A stretch of 64,000 nucleotides of DNA, from the NCBI RefSeq assembly GCF_051175385.1, contig NZ_CP195106.1, forward strand, positions 310,001 to 374,000, in the 5' to 3' direction. Positions 46,147-55,157 of the stretch are shown here, one piece after another. The translations under genes and the position numbers were made by a program. Below the pieces are notes generated by a model. The model saw only the letters and a list, made by a program, of their open reading frames with translations, was not told the origin of the DNA and did not search any database. The DNA is from Tundrisphaera lichenicola. Its GTDB lineage: Bacteria; Planctomycetota; Planctomycetia; Isosphaerales; Isosphaeraceae. Numbering within the stretch: position 1 is the first letter of the stretch; each line of letters begins with the position of its first letter.

Positions 46147-47676
46147 ATGACTCGATGGTTCCTCGATCGATCCCCCCAGCGCGGAATTCCCTCGGTCAGC
46201 CTGCGGCGACTCTTGCCCGATGCCCGCTTCGTGGGCTGCCACGACTGGGAGGTCTCCGGCTGCACCGCCGACACACGCAAGCTCAATCCCGGCCAGCTTT
46301 TCGTCGCCGTCCGAGGCGGGCGGGTCGACGGGCATACCTTCGTCGCGCGGGCCCTGGAACATGGCGCGGCCGGCGTGGTGGTCGAGCGGGCCTGCCCCGA
46401 GGCAGGGCGTCTCCAGGTGGTCGTGCCCGATAGCCGATCGGCCTATGCCCGGATCAGCCACGCGCTGGCGGGCGGCCCGGCTTCGAGTCTCCAGGTGGCC
46501 GGCGTGACCGGGCGCCGGGGGAAGTCGGCCACGGCCTTGTTCCTCCGCTCGATCCTCCGGGAAAGCGGGGAATCGGTCGGCTCGATCGGTCGGTCGGACT
46601 GGTCCGACGGGACGTCGGATCGGCCCCGGGGGCCGGACTCGCCCGGACCCGAGGGGTTCGCCTCGATGCTCTCGGCGATGGTCGAGCGCGGGTGCGACTC
46701 CGCCGTCCTGGAACTGGACGATCGGACGATCGACCGTCGGGAGATCGCCGGCTTCGCCTTCCAATCGGCCGTCATTACCGGCCTGGGTGGCCCGAGCACC
46801 CGGATCGAGGGGGCCGATCGCGAGGCCCTGCTGGCCCGTCGGCGATCCTTCGCCCGGCTGGCCCGGCTGGTCGAGCCCGGAGGCTCGGTGGTCATCAACG
46901 CCGACGAGCCCGAGTCCGACGTCCTGGGCGCGGTGAACCTGGAGGCCCGCCGGGTGACATTCGGCCGAGAGCGAGCGGCCCAGGTCTCGGCGAAGCTCGA
47001 TCGGCTCGACGCGTCCGGCTCGACGCTCCGGCTCCGAGGGTTCGATCGCGAGGCGGTCGTGACGCTCCGACTGGCCGGCGAGGAGCATGTCGGGCACGCC
47101 CTGGCCGCGGCCGCGGTGGCCTGGTCGCGCGGGATCGACCTCCGGGCGGTGGTCGATGGCCTGGAGGCGGTCACTCGCCTGCCCGGTCGGCTCGAACCGG
47201 TCCTCGAAGGTCAGGAGTTCGAGGTCCGGATCGACCGGGCCCGGAGTGCCCCCGACCTGGCCCGCGCGCTGGCCTCGCTCCGGGGCCTCGGCGCGAGCCG
47301 CCTGATCTGCGTGGTCGGTGCCGAAGGGGGCCGAGACCGGCTCCGACGAGCGGCGCTGGGCCGGGCCGCCGAGTTGGGGGCCGATCGGGTGATCCTGACC
47401 ACCGACAATCCCCGGGCCGAGGACCCCGACCAGATCCTCGACGACCTCCTGGCCGGACTCCGCCATCCCGGCCGGGCCATCGTCGAGCCCGATCGTCGGG
47501 CCGCGATCGCCCAGGCCCTGGCCGACGCCCTGCCCGGGGACGCCGTCCTGATCGCCGGCAAAGGGCATCATACCTACCAGATCCTGAACGACCGAGTCCT
47601 ACCATTCAACGACGCCGAAGTGGCCGCCCACTGGCTTAGGGCCAGGCGCACCGCGACGCGGTCGATCTCGGCCTGA
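46147..47676 (+). CDS. Divergent MurE-like Mur ligase
   Basis: A 509-residue Mur ligase-type protein. Domain 1 has SGCTADTRKLNPGQLFVAVR and DGHTFVARALEHGAAGVVVE. The P-loop is GVTGRRGKSAT instead of GTNGKTTT, keeping the Lys. Domain 3 retains the meso-diaminopimelate motif DNPR (TTDNPRAEDP) and AGKGHHTYQI. The central SSH and TNLxxDHLDxHG motifs, which hold metal and substrate ligands, are not recognisable; the corresponding part reads AVLELDDRTIDRREIAG and VITGLGGPSTRIEGA. Activity as a true MurE is therefore doubtful. ATG 46147 follows AAGGAGG. Confidence 0.82.
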   Translation: MTRWFLDRSPQRGIPSVSLRRLLPDARFVGCHDWEVSGCTADTRKLNPGQLFVAVRGGRVDGHTFVARALEHGAAGVVVERACPEAGRLQVVVPDSRSAYARISHALAGGPASSLQVAGVTGRRGKSATALFLRSILRESGESVGSIGRSDWSDGTSDRPRGPDSPGPEGFASMLSAMVERGCDSAVLELDDRTIDRREIAGFAFQSAVITGLGGPSTRIEGADREALLARRRSFARLARLVEPGGSVVINADEPESDVLGAVNLEARRVTFGRERAAQVSAKLDRLDASGSTLRLRGFDREAVVTLRLAGEEHVGHALAAAAVAWSRGIDLRAVVDGLEAVTRLPGRLEPVLEGQEFEVRIDRARSAPDLARALASLRGLGASRLICVVGAEGGRDRLRRAALGRAAELGADRVILTTDNPRAEDPDQILDDLLAGLRHPGRAIVEPDRRAAIAQALADALPGDAVLIAGKGHHTYQILNDRVLPFNDAEVAAHWLRARRTATRSISA

Positions 47677-48302
47677 GGCGATGGCTTCGGGGCGTGGGAC
47701 GATTCAGGGGCGATCCTTCGGGGTCGCCCATTTTCGTTGGTCACCGAGGCCTTCCTCCGGGGTAAGGGGCGTGGATCGTCGGGTGACCCAAGGAGTTGGG
47801 CAAGAATAACCTGATAGATTTCAAAGAGACGGGTGTACTGTCGAATTGCCCATCGCAGGTCCCTCACTCGCTCCCTGATCCCCCTATGCACCAGCGCTCT
47901 TGATAGTCGGCCTTCATGTAGCATCTCCCTGATTCCATCAAGGCTGTTGCACGCCTCCAGCCAGGGGATCGCTACTTTTACAATGCCGGTCACGATGATC
48001 ATCTTGCGATCCTCCTCGAATACCGTTGAAGCCTCCATGTCGAGGGCCTTGCTGAACTCTTCGCCCGCCAGCGATTCGAGCCGGATTCGGACGTGACAAT
48101 GATGCTCTTTCGGCGTTGCAGCCTCGCCGATCGCTTTGAGCCACACGCCGAGATTGATGTAAAAGCAACTCCCGTACTGCGACTTCTGGAGGTTCGCCAC
48201 GAGTACGGTTTCCGGTCCGTCAAAATACCAACTGCCCGACGCTTTCTTGAAGCCGTGATCATGAAGCGTCTTGTCGAACAGTGCCCTGATCGGCTCGCTC
48301 AT
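47574..48302 (-). CDS. DUF4304 domain protein
   Basis: A 242-residue protein. The start MSEPIRALFDKTLHDHGFKK, with ASGSWYF and VLVANLQKSQYGSCFYINLG, is the DUF4304 pattern; the function is unknown. The last ~35 codons run antisense into the 3' end of the MurE-like gene (103-bp overlap), so the true C-terminus may be different, or the stop was lost and replaced. GC content is lower than in its neighbours. ATG 48302 is the family start; the frame is open to 48398. Confidence 0.75.
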   Translation of the reverse strand: MSEPIRALFDKTLHDHGFKKASGSWYFDGPETVLVANLQKSQYGSCFYINLGVWLKAIGEAATPKEHHCHVRIRLESLAGEEFSKALDMEASTVFEEDRKMIIVTGIVKVAIPWLEACNSLDGIREMLHEGRLSRALVHRGIRERVRDLRWAIRQYTRLFEIYQVILAQLLGSPDDPRPLPRRKASVTNENGRPRRIAPESSHAPKPSPQAEIDRVAVRLALSQWAATSASLNGRTRSFRIW

Positions 48303-48412
48303 GGCGCTGTGCCCTCGCCTTGGGCTTGTTGGAAATCGGTCCTTGCCGCCTTCCTGCCGGATCGCCGCCTGATCTGCGAACGGGAGATAAAGCCCCATCG
48401 GATCGGCAATCG

Positions 48413-50539
48413 TCAGCGCGACCTGCGACCGGGGAGGGCGTCCTCGGGGAGGGTCAGGACCGTGCCGGGGGCGAGGTCGGTCGGGTCGTCGATGATGTCC
48501 CGATTGAGGATGTAGATCTCGTGATCGCGCCTCGAGTCGTTCAGTGAGTCTCGCGCGATGCTCCGCAAGGTCTCGTACGGCTTGACGGTGTAGCTGGGCC
48601 GCTGGGGCGGGTCGACCGCCTCGGGGTCGGGCGCGGGGCGGGTCCGTCGAGGGCGGGTGGGCAGGCTCAGCTCCACGCTCCCGTCCGAATTCTCCCGGCT
48701 TGAGGTCAGGTTGATCTTCGATCCGCCCGGCTCGTCATCGAGCTTGGAGCGCGGGGTCGCCGGGAGGATCAACTGGCGGTCGAGCGCCTCGGGCGGCGGA
48801 ATCCGGAGCACCGTCCCGACGTAAAGCTCGTCGATCTTCGGGACCTGCCGATCGTTGGCCGCGTGGAGGGCCTTGTAATAGCGTCCCGACCGGTAGTAGT
48901 TGCGCGAGATGGTCCAGAAGTTCTCGCCGGGTTGGACCCGGTGGAGGACCGGCTCGATCTGGTCGGAAACGGCGACCTCCTCGCGAAAGCGTTGCCCATC
49001 GGCGACGGGAGCCCGATCGAGGTCATGCCCGGCACCGGCCGTGGGGACTCGCTTGCCTCCGCTCTGGATCACCACCCAGCCGGCTCCCAGTGTCGTCGAG
49101 GCCTCGGCTCCGGCCGGCTCAGGGTCGGGCGTGGCCGCCCCCGGTTCGGGGACCGGGTGGAGTCGGGGGGCCTGCTCGGCCAGGACCGGGGGGCTCACCT
49201 CGTCCTTCGAGGGGGCCGAGGCCGGAGGTGTCGCCGGTTCCGGGGCGGGCTCGGGGGCGAGGGGGGGCTGCTCCGGGCTCAGGGTCAGGGACGACGCGAG
49301 CTTGGAAGGGTCGCCCGCCGGCCCCGGGAGTGCGGGAGATTCCGGCTCCAGGCCCGTAATCGTGGGATTTTCCCCGGTCGCGGGAGGTGATCCGGGGCTG
49401 ATCATCGAAGGTTCGACTTCCGGCCCGGTCGGATTTCCCCCGATCGCGGGAGGAATCTCCGGGACGCCCTTCGGGGTTTCGGCAGGGAGTGAGGGCGGGG
49501 CTTCCGGAGCCGGGTCGGGAACTTTGGGGGGCTCGTTGACGGTCGGGACCGGGTCGACCGGCATTTCCGGCACCGTCGGGAGCAGGGACTCGGTCGCGGG
49601 CGTGCTCGGCGGTAAATCCGAGGGATTCAGTGCGGCCGGCTCGATCGGGCCCGGACCCGCCGGTAACTCCGAGGGGTCCAGTGCGGCCGGCTCGATCGGG
49701 GCAGTCTCTTCGAGAGCCATTCCAGGAGGTGCCAGCCCGGAGGGAGAGGGTTCCTTCGGTTCGTTCGCGTCGGCCAGCTTCGGCTCGACCGGGAGCTCCC
49801 CGGCCGGTGCTCCCGGGGGAGCCTGCCGGGATTCGGGATCCTGCGGGATCGGAGGAGTGTTCACCGGGGGAGGAGACGGCTTCTCTTCGGGCTTCTTCTC
49901 TTCGGTTGGCTTCTTCTCTTCGGTTGGCTTCTTCTCTTCGGTTGGCTTCTTCTCCCCTTCGGGCTTCTTCTCCCCTTCGGTCTTCTCCCCTTCTCTCTTC
50001 TCCTGGACTTCGGGCTTCTTTTCCGGGTCGGTCTTGGCGGGGTCTTCGCTCGAATTGACGGGGTTATTCATCGCCAGGGGTGTGCCTGGCGACCCCTTCT
50101 TGACCACCAGCGCGACCACGATGACGACGAACGAGAGCAGGGCGGCGAGCCCGACGCGAGTCTCTCGCTTGAGGCTCAGCAGCGGGAATCGGTCCCGGGC
50201 CGGCTTGGGCGGGAGCGGTCCCTCCTCCGCATGGCTCGGGGCGGGCGGAGGCGGGTCGAGGATCATCTCGTGGCGTTCGCTGCCGAGCGAGGGAAGCCTC
50301 AGGGCCGGGAACTTCGGGATCTGGAACTTGAACCGCGGCCACTTCCGGGGCGTCGGGGCGACCTCCTCGTGGTCGACCTCGTCGGCGGGCATTTCGTCCT
50401 CGATCATCGGGTCGAGGGGCTCGGTCCAGGCCGGTTCGAGGACCGGGGCCGCGACCTGGAAGGAGGCGGGGTCCGGGCTCAGCGGTCGCGGCTCGGACCG
50501 GTCATCGGTCGGCTCGGGGGTCCATTCTGGTCCGGACAT
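48413..50539 (-). CDS. Membrane-anchored LysM protein with Pro/Glu-rich linker
   Basis: A 708-residue protein. Residues 1-125 are cytoplasmic, followed by one transmembrane helix (VGLAALLSFVVIVVALVV). A long low-complexity stretch (~150-520) follows, with KKPTEEKKPTEEKKP repeats and two near-identical units around PIEPAALDPSELP and PIEPAALNPSDLP. LysM domains are at ~545-600 (HRVQPGENFWTISRNYYRSG) and ~655-700 (YTVKPYETLRSIARDSLND). LysM binds peptidoglycan-type glycans. Its start overlaps the rsmH 3' end by 61 bp, so both are cotranscribed. Confidence 0.88.
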   Translation of the reverse strand: MSGPEWTPEPTDDRSEPRPLSPDPASFQVAAPVLEPAWTEPLDPMIEDEMPADEVDHEEVAPTPRKWPRFKFQIPKFPALRLPSLGSERHEMILDPPPPAPSHAEEGPLPPKPARDRFPLLSLKRETRVGLAALLSFVVIVVALVVKKGSPGTPLAMNNPVNSSEDPAKTDPEKKPEVQEKREGEKTEGEKKPEGEKKPTEEKKPTEEKKPTEEKKPEEKPSPPPVNTPPIPQDPESRQAPPGAPAGELPVEPKLADANEPKEPSPSGLAPPGMALEETAPIEPAALDPSELPAGPGPIEPAALNPSDLPPSTPATESLLPTVPEMPVDPVPTVNEPPKVPDPAPEAPPSLPAETPKGVPEIPPAIGGNPTGPEVEPSMISPGSPPATGENPTITGLEPESPALPGPAGDPSKLASSLTLSPEQPPLAPEPAPEPATPPASAPSKDEVSPPVLAEQAPRLHPVPEPGAATPDPEPAGAEASTTLGAGWVVIQSGGKRVPTAGAGHDLDRAPVADGQRFREEVAVSDQIEPVLHRVQPGENFWTISRNYYRSGRYYKALHAANDRQVPKIDELYVGTVLRIPPPEALDRQLILPATPRSKLDDEPGGSKINLTSSRENSDGSVELSLPTRPRRTRPAPDPEAVDPPQRPSYTVKPYETLRSIARDSLNDSRRDHEIYILNRDIIDDPTDLAPGTVLTLPEDALPGRRSR

Positions 50540-51528
50540 CGCTGGGCGACCCTCAATTTCGCGCTTCGCGCTCGGGGGTTGGTAGCCAGTTCCTCGGCCG
50601 AGGCCGTGACCGGCTTCCGGGTCAGGACGGTCAGCTCGGGATCGTCGCGGAAGGCATGCTTGACCCGACGATCTTCGAGCGAATGAAAGCTGATGATGGC
50701 GGCCTTTCCGCCCGGTCGGAGATAGTTCGACAGGTTGGCCAGCAGGTCGTCGAGCCGTTCGAGTTCGTCATTGACGGCGATCCTCAGGGCCTGGAAGGTC
50801 CGGGTGGCCGGGTCGATCGCTCCCCACTTGCCGGGGACACCCCGGCGGACGATCTCGGCGAGCCGGGCGGTCGTGAGGATCGGCTCGACCCGGCGAGCCT
50901 CGACGATCTTGCGGGCGATCCGACGACTATGGCGCTCCTCCCCAAATTCGAAGATCAGGTCGGCCAGTTCCTTCTCATCCAGTTCGTTGACGAGGTCGGC
51001 GGCGCTTTCCCTCGTCTTGGGATCGAACCGCATGTCGAGCGGGCCGTCCTCGGCGAAGCTGAACCCCCGATGCCCCCAGGCCAGTTGATCCGAGGAGAGC
51101 CCGAGGTCGAGCAGGATCGCGTCGGCACCTTCGAGGTCGAGGTTCTCCAGGACCCGGTCGAGGTCGGAGTACGAGGCGTTGATCAGGGTCACCGGCAGGC
51201 CCGAGGTTGCCTGGACCGCCAGTTCGAGCATCTCGGGGTCGCGGTCCAGGCCGATGACCCGACCTTCGGGTCCGACCAGTTTCGCCAGTTCGGCCGAATG
51301 GCCCCCGGCTCCCGCAGTCCCGTCGACCACGATCGAACCCGACTCGGGCGCGAGCCACGTCACGACCTCTCGGAGCAGGACGGGCCGGTGGACCGGGATC
51401 GAGGATGCGGGATCGAGGGGTGACAAGGCCGGCTCGTTCGTCAAGAGGTGAGGTGCGTGGCCCGAGGCGTCCGAAGTCGGCCGCGACAGGTCGAATGGCG
51501 ACTCTATCCGACCGGCCGATCCTGTCAA
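50479..51528 (-). CDS. rsmH: 16S rRNA (cytosine1402-N4)-methyltransferase
   Basis: Methylates N4 of C1402 in 16S rRNA. Motifs are VHRPVLLREVVTWL, VVDGTAGAGGHSAELAKLVG (SAM binding), LLDLGLSSDQL, GFSFAEDGPLDMRFD and IISFHSLEDRRVKHAF. There is no ATG at the N-terminus: TTG 51528 gives 349 aa, about 35 longer than usual, and TTG 51444 would be nearer the family length. In most bacteria rsmH heads the dcw cluster. Here it is followed by a LysM gene with no ftsL or ftsI. Confidence 0.94.
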   Translation of the reverse strand: MTGSAGRIESPFDLSRPTSDASGHAPHLLTNEPALSPLDPASSIPVHRPVLLREVVTWLAPESGSIVVDGTAGAGGHSAELAKLVGPEGRVIGLDRDPEMLELAVQATSGLPVTLINASYSDLDRVLENLDLEGADAILLDLGLSSDQLAWGHRGFSFAEDGPLDMRFDPKTRESAADLVNELDEKELADLIFEFGEERHSRRIARKIVEARRVEPILTTARLAEIVRRGVPGKWGAIDPATRTFQALRIAVNDELERLDDLLANLSNYLRPGGKAAIISFHSLEDRRVKHAFRDDPELTVLTRKPVTASAEELATNPRARSAKLRVAQRCPDQNGPPSRPMTGPSRDR

Positions 51529-51696
51529 GCCCGGCCGTTCCGGGGGACTGGTTCGCTCGGGGCGGAACTTACCATCTTCTATCTTCGGATCATCGCGGGT
51601 AGGGCCTTGAATTCGAAGTCGCCCACGGGCGAGGATTTACAGGGAGGCTCGGGCGGTCCGAGGAGGTCGGTTGATACCGAGGAGGAGGGTCCCGCC

Positions 51697-52191
51697 GTGA
51701 CGGATCGGTCAACAAAGCGGTGGACGATCGGCCGGGGCATGGGGCTGATCGCCGGGCTGGCGGTGGTCTGGGCCTTGGTGACCACGCCGGACACGGGCCG
51801 GTTCATCGGGGCAGTCCTCCTGCCGTTGACGCTGATGATCCTCGGCCCGATCCTGGTGATCCAGCACATCCTCGACGGGTCGACCGGCGTTCGCTGCCCC
51901 TATTGCTCGGCCCCGTCGTTGGAGCGGCGATCCCTCTCGTCGTTCGGATCGCGGTTCTATCTTTGCCCATCCTGTGGGGTGCGCTGCAAGCGAGGCGCGT
52001 TGGGGACCTGGCAGGACGCCTCCGGGCCGGAGCACGAGGAACGATATCGGAAGAAGCCCAACGACGACCCCTGGTCGGCCCCACCTGGGCTGGAGGATGA
52101 GGATCTGACCTACTCGAAGACGCACGGCAACCTCGTCCGGAACAAGCGGCTCCGCCGTCCCGAGAACCCCAACGGACCCGGTCTGGAGTGA
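51697..52191 (+). CDS. Membrane protein with zinc-ribbon motif
   Basis: A 164-residue protein with two closely spaced transmembrane helices (GMGLIAGLAVVWALVTT and FIGAVLLPLTLMILGPILVI). A treble-clef or zinc-ribbon motif with CPYC and CPSC 27 residues apart follows, then a polar tail. No family is recognised. GTG 51697 follows GAGGAGGAGGG and gives MTDRSTKRW. It is divergent from rsmH. Confidence 0.7.
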   Translation: MTDRSTKRWTIGRGMGLIAGLAVVWALVTTPDTGRFIGAVLLPLTLMILGPILVIQHILDGSTGVRCPYCSAPSLERRSLSSFGSRFYLCPSCGVRCKRGALGTWQDASGPEHEERYRKKPNDDPWSAPPGLEDEDLTYSKTHGNLVRNKRLRRPENPNGPGLE

Positions 52192-52473
52192 CCGGAAGGG
52201 GTCGGCCCGGGTCTCCGGTCTCTGATCTTGTCAGGATCGACCGTCTCGGTAAAATGGAACGATTGAATCCTCTCTCGAAAGCACGCGCCGCCGGCGCGTG
52301 GTTTTGCCAATCTGTCACGCACCGTCGTCCGGTCGGTGTGTTAAACTGAATGCGAATGGGGAACCTGGAGACGTGGACGTTCCGCGTCGAGGCCAGGCTG
52401 GTTCCATGATCCCCAGCGGGTCGGAGTACCTCCCGAAGGACGGGAGGATGGTCAACGTCAAGGAGGATCGATG

Positions 52474-52851
52474 ATGTCCGAGGGACAATGGGGTGGTGTG
52501 GCGCGTTACGGCTTGCCGGGCTTGGTGATGGGGTTGGCTCTGGCCTGGTGGGTCGGCGGCAATAGCCCCTCGGCCCGGGCCCAGGCATTGGCCCCGGCCT
52601 CCGAGGCGAGCGGAACGATCGCTTTCGTCAATTCTCCCGCCGGTTCGAATTCGCAGATGCTCTATCTGATCGACACCAAGGCTCAGGCGTTCGCGGTGTA
52701 TCGCGTGGAACCGACCGGCCCGAGAGGGGCGGGAACAGTCAAGCTCGAGGCGTCGCGTCAGTACCGATATGACCTGAAACTCTCGGAATATAACAACCTC
52801 CCGCCCGAGGCGTCCGCCGTCGAGGCGATGGTGAAATCGATGGCCAAGTGA
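52474..52851 (+). CDS. Small secreted protein
   Basis: A 125-residue exported protein with a signal peptide ending SARAQA. The mature part, TIAFVNSPAGSNSQMLYLID and TKAQAFAVYRV, then RQYRYDLKLSEYNNLPPEAS, resembles small planctomycete proteins predicted to form beta-propeller-like strands, but no function is known. Two ATGs (52471, 52474) follow AAGGAGG; 52474 has the better 7-nt spacing. It is 112 bp upstream of the next gene on the same strand and may share its transcript. Confidence 0.7.
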   Translation: MSEGQWGGVARYGLPGLVMGLALAWWVGGNSPSARAQALAPASEASGTIAFVNSPAGSNSQMLYLIDTKAQAFAVYRVEPTGPRGAGTVKLEASRQYRYDLKLSEYNNLPPEASAVEAMVKSMAK

Positions 52852-52963
52852 GTGAGGGATCTCGGCGTGCCAAGGCGCGGCGGTCCCCACCCTTCCGACC
52901 CCGCTTTGAGAATCGAACCGAACGGCCGTCAACCGGCCGATCTCGATCGCGAGGAGCACGCCG

Positions 52964-54541
52964 ATGGCTACGTTCTACAGCCTCGAAGAGGCCGCCCGAC
53001 ACCTGGGCATGAGTCCCGATGAACTCAAGCTCAAGGCCCAGCACCGCGAGGTCCGCGCCTTCATGGAGAGCGGCTCGTGGCAGTTCCGGGTTGTCGACAT
53101 CGAAGAGTTGGCCCGCCGACGCGGCCTGGGCAGCGACCCGGAACTCTCGCTCTCCGACCTCGAACTTGAGGTCCCCGACGGCAGTGGCTCCGATGAAATC
53201 GACCTGTCCGAGTTCCAGCTCGGCATCGCCAAGCCCGACCTGGGCGGGCAGACCGGGAACATCCCGGCCAGCACCACCGGATCGGACGAGCACGACGTCC
53301 AGTTCGACGACCTCTCGCTGCCGCCCGGGCCCCTCTCGAATTCCAGCTCGACCATCATCGGGATGAAGCCGGGCGGCAAGAAGCCCAGCGATTCCGACGT
53401 CCGGCTGGTCCCCGACACCGCCCCACTGAAGGACGCGAGCGACTCCGACGTCCGCCTGATGCCTTCCGAGCCGCTCCGGCCCAGCGACTCCGACGTGACC
53501 CTGGTCAATGACGACGCCTCCCTGCCCGAGATCGGATCGCTGGGGTATCCCGGCGACGACGAGAGCGACTCCGGCATCCATCAGCAGGTCGGCTCCTCGG
53601 CCGAGGTCTCGTCGGCCGACCACGGCGAGTCGGGCAGCGACTTCGAGCTGACCCCCTCCAGCGACATCGCCGCGGCGCTCCAGCCCGAGTCGGGCAGCGA
53701 CTTCGAACTGACGGCGCTGGATGCCAGCGACGAGTTCGAGGCCGCTCCCCTGGCCGGTCCCAGCGATTCCGACGTGACCGCCGCCCAGCCTTCGGCCTCG
53801 GGGATCAACCTGGCCCGTCCTAGCGACTCGGGGATCAACCTCCAGAGCGTCGGCGGGTTCGACCTCTCGCAGGCCGACTCGATCGAGCTGGCCCCGCTGG
53901 ACGACGACGAGCCGGCCCGACCGGCACCCAAGGCCAAGGCCAAGGCCCCGACCCCGCCGAAGCAGGACCCCAACTCGGCCACCGTCATGCCCGGCGTGAA
54001 GCCCAGCGACCCCGGCGCGACCTCGATGGGGATGACCGAGAAGGACATCTTCGAGGACACCGACTTCAGCCTCGAAGTCGACGCGCTGGACTCGGACCAC
54101 GACGACCGGACCGTCCAGATCGACCGCTCCAGCGACTTCGACCTGGAAGAGTCCGACTCGGCCTCCGAGGTCTTCGCGCTCGACGAGGACGACGTGGACC
54201 AGAACGCGGCCACCGCGATGGGCGCCGCCCTGGCCGACGACGAGTCGGGCGAGTTCTCGGCCGACGCCGATTCGGGCGAGGTGGCCAGCGGCTGGGACGT
54301 CGAGAGCGACGTGGCAGCCTCCTCCCCCTCGGCCGCCGCGGCGGTCGCCGGCGCACGCTTGGTCCCCGCCGGCCCGCAGGCCGAGTGGGGCGGGATCTGG
54401 GTCGGCCTGCTCGGGGCAACCTCGTTCCTGATCCTGGTCTCGATGGTCTTCTCCATCGACCTGATCCGCAACCTCTACGAATTCCAGGGTGACGGCCCGG
54501 CCTCGGGCCTGATCAAGTCCATCGCCGGCCTCTTCGGCTGA
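52964..54541 (+). CDS. MerR/excisionase-type HTH protein with acidic Ser-Asp repeats and C-terminal TM
   Basis: A 525-residue protein. The N-terminal ATFYSLEEAARHLGMSPDEL, with VRAFMESGSWQFRVVDIEEL, is a MerR/excisionase-like helix-turn-helix. A strongly acidic low-complexity region (residues ~55-450) with recurring SDSDV, GSDFELT and SDSGINL phrases follows. A C-terminal membrane helix is at ~485-505 (GLLGATSFLILVSMVFSIDL). The layout would put a DNA-binding-type domain on the cytoplasmic end of a long, flexible membrane tether. This is typical of planctomycete genes of unknown role. Confidence 0.85.
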   Translation: MATFYSLEEAARHLGMSPDELKLKAQHREVRAFMESGSWQFRVVDIEELARRRGLGSDPELSLSDLELEVPDGSGSDEIDLSEFQLGIAKPDLGGQTGNIPASTTGSDEHDVQFDDLSLPPGPLSNSSSTIIGMKPGGKKPSDSDVRLVPDTAPLKDASDSDVRLMPSEPLRPSDSDVTLVNDDASLPEIGSLGYPGDDESDSGIHQQVGSSAEVSSADHGESGSDFELTPSSDIAAALQPESGSDFELTALDASDEFEAAPLAGPSDSDVTAAQPSASGINLARPSDSGINLQSVGGFDLSQADSIELAPLDDDEPARPAPKAKAKAPTPPKQDPNSATVMPGVKPSDPGATSMGMTEKDIFEDTDFSLEVDALDSDHDDRTVQIDRSSDFDLEESDSASEVFALDEDDVDQNAATAMGAALADDESGEFSADADSGEVASGWDVESDVAASSPSAAAAVAGARLVPAGPQAEWGGIWVGLLGATSFLILVSMVFSIDLIRNLYEFQGDGPASGLIKSIAGLFG

Positions 54542-54555
54542 GCCAGACGGGGTCT

Positions 54556-54583
54556 CCGGGAGGGGCGGAAACGCCCCTCCCGG
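54556..54583 (+). terminator. 12-bp GC hairpin with GAAA loop
   Basis: CCGGGAGGGGCG, GAAA, then the exact inverse, 15 bp after the HTH-protein stop. There is no T-tract, so it could instead be an mRNA-stabilising hairpin between two genes. Confidence 0.6.
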
Positions 54584-54632
54584 GGAGATCCCGATCCAGC
54601 CGCCGCGTCGTCCCGAAAGGAGTCGGAACGTC

Positions 54633-54977
54633 ATGGTCGATCGCCCGAGAAACGCCCGAGCCGCGATCCCCCTGGTGTGCGCCCTGCTCGCGCCCGGTTG
54701 CGCCTTCGTGCCCAAGACCCGCCTGGACGACGCCCAGAAGCTCGTGCAGAGCCTCCGGGCCGAGAACGTCCAGCTCAAGGATGTCTCGGTGTCCCTCAAG
54801 TCGCAGAATCAGGACCTCGCCCAGAGGGCCGTCGACGACGCCCGGGCCATCCAGGCGCTGGAGACGGCCAACAACCAGTACGAGCGGAGCATCCAGGGCT
54901 ACCAGGAAGACCGCGAACAATATCAGTCCGCCTTCCGGGATCTGAAGGGGCGGGTGGGGTCTTCGAGCGGGCCTTGA
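54633..54977 (+). CDS. Coiled-coil lipoprotein
   Basis: A 114-residue lipoprotein with lipobox LLAPGC. A continuous coiled coil follows (residues ~30-105: DDAQKLVQSLRAENVQLKDV, QALETANNQYERSIQGYQ). The size and plan recall Lpp-like or ftsL-like small envelope proteins. It follows the HTH/TM protein by 91 bp on the same strand. ATG 54633 is preceded by AAAGGAG. Confidence 0.78.
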   Translation: MVDRPRNARAAIPLVCALLAPGCAFVPKTRLDDAQKLVQSLRAENVQLKDVSVSLKSQNQDLAQRAVDDARAIQALETANNQYERSIQGYQEDREQYQSAFRDLKGRVGSSSGP

Positions 54978-55040
54978 ATGAATGAATCATAGTTAGGCAA
55001 GGCAAGCCCTATCGAGACCCGTGATCTTGTAGGTCGAGGA

Positions 55041-55074
55041 TTGCCCTGCCGAGACCCGCGAGGCGGCAGGGCAA
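55041..55074. terminator. Hairpin between convergent genes
   Basis: TTGCCCTGCC and GGCAGGGCAA pair over 10 bp around a 14-nt loop, between the coiled-coil lipoprotein and the YncE/phosphoesterase gene. Similar words (GCAAGCCCT) recur just outside it. Confidence 0.5.
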
Positions 55075-55157
55075 GCCCTGGCCTACGGGGAATTTCGGGG
55101 CGGGCCGCTTCCATTGATCGATGACGGCCCGCTCCCGAGTCCTCCAGTCCCGAGTCC

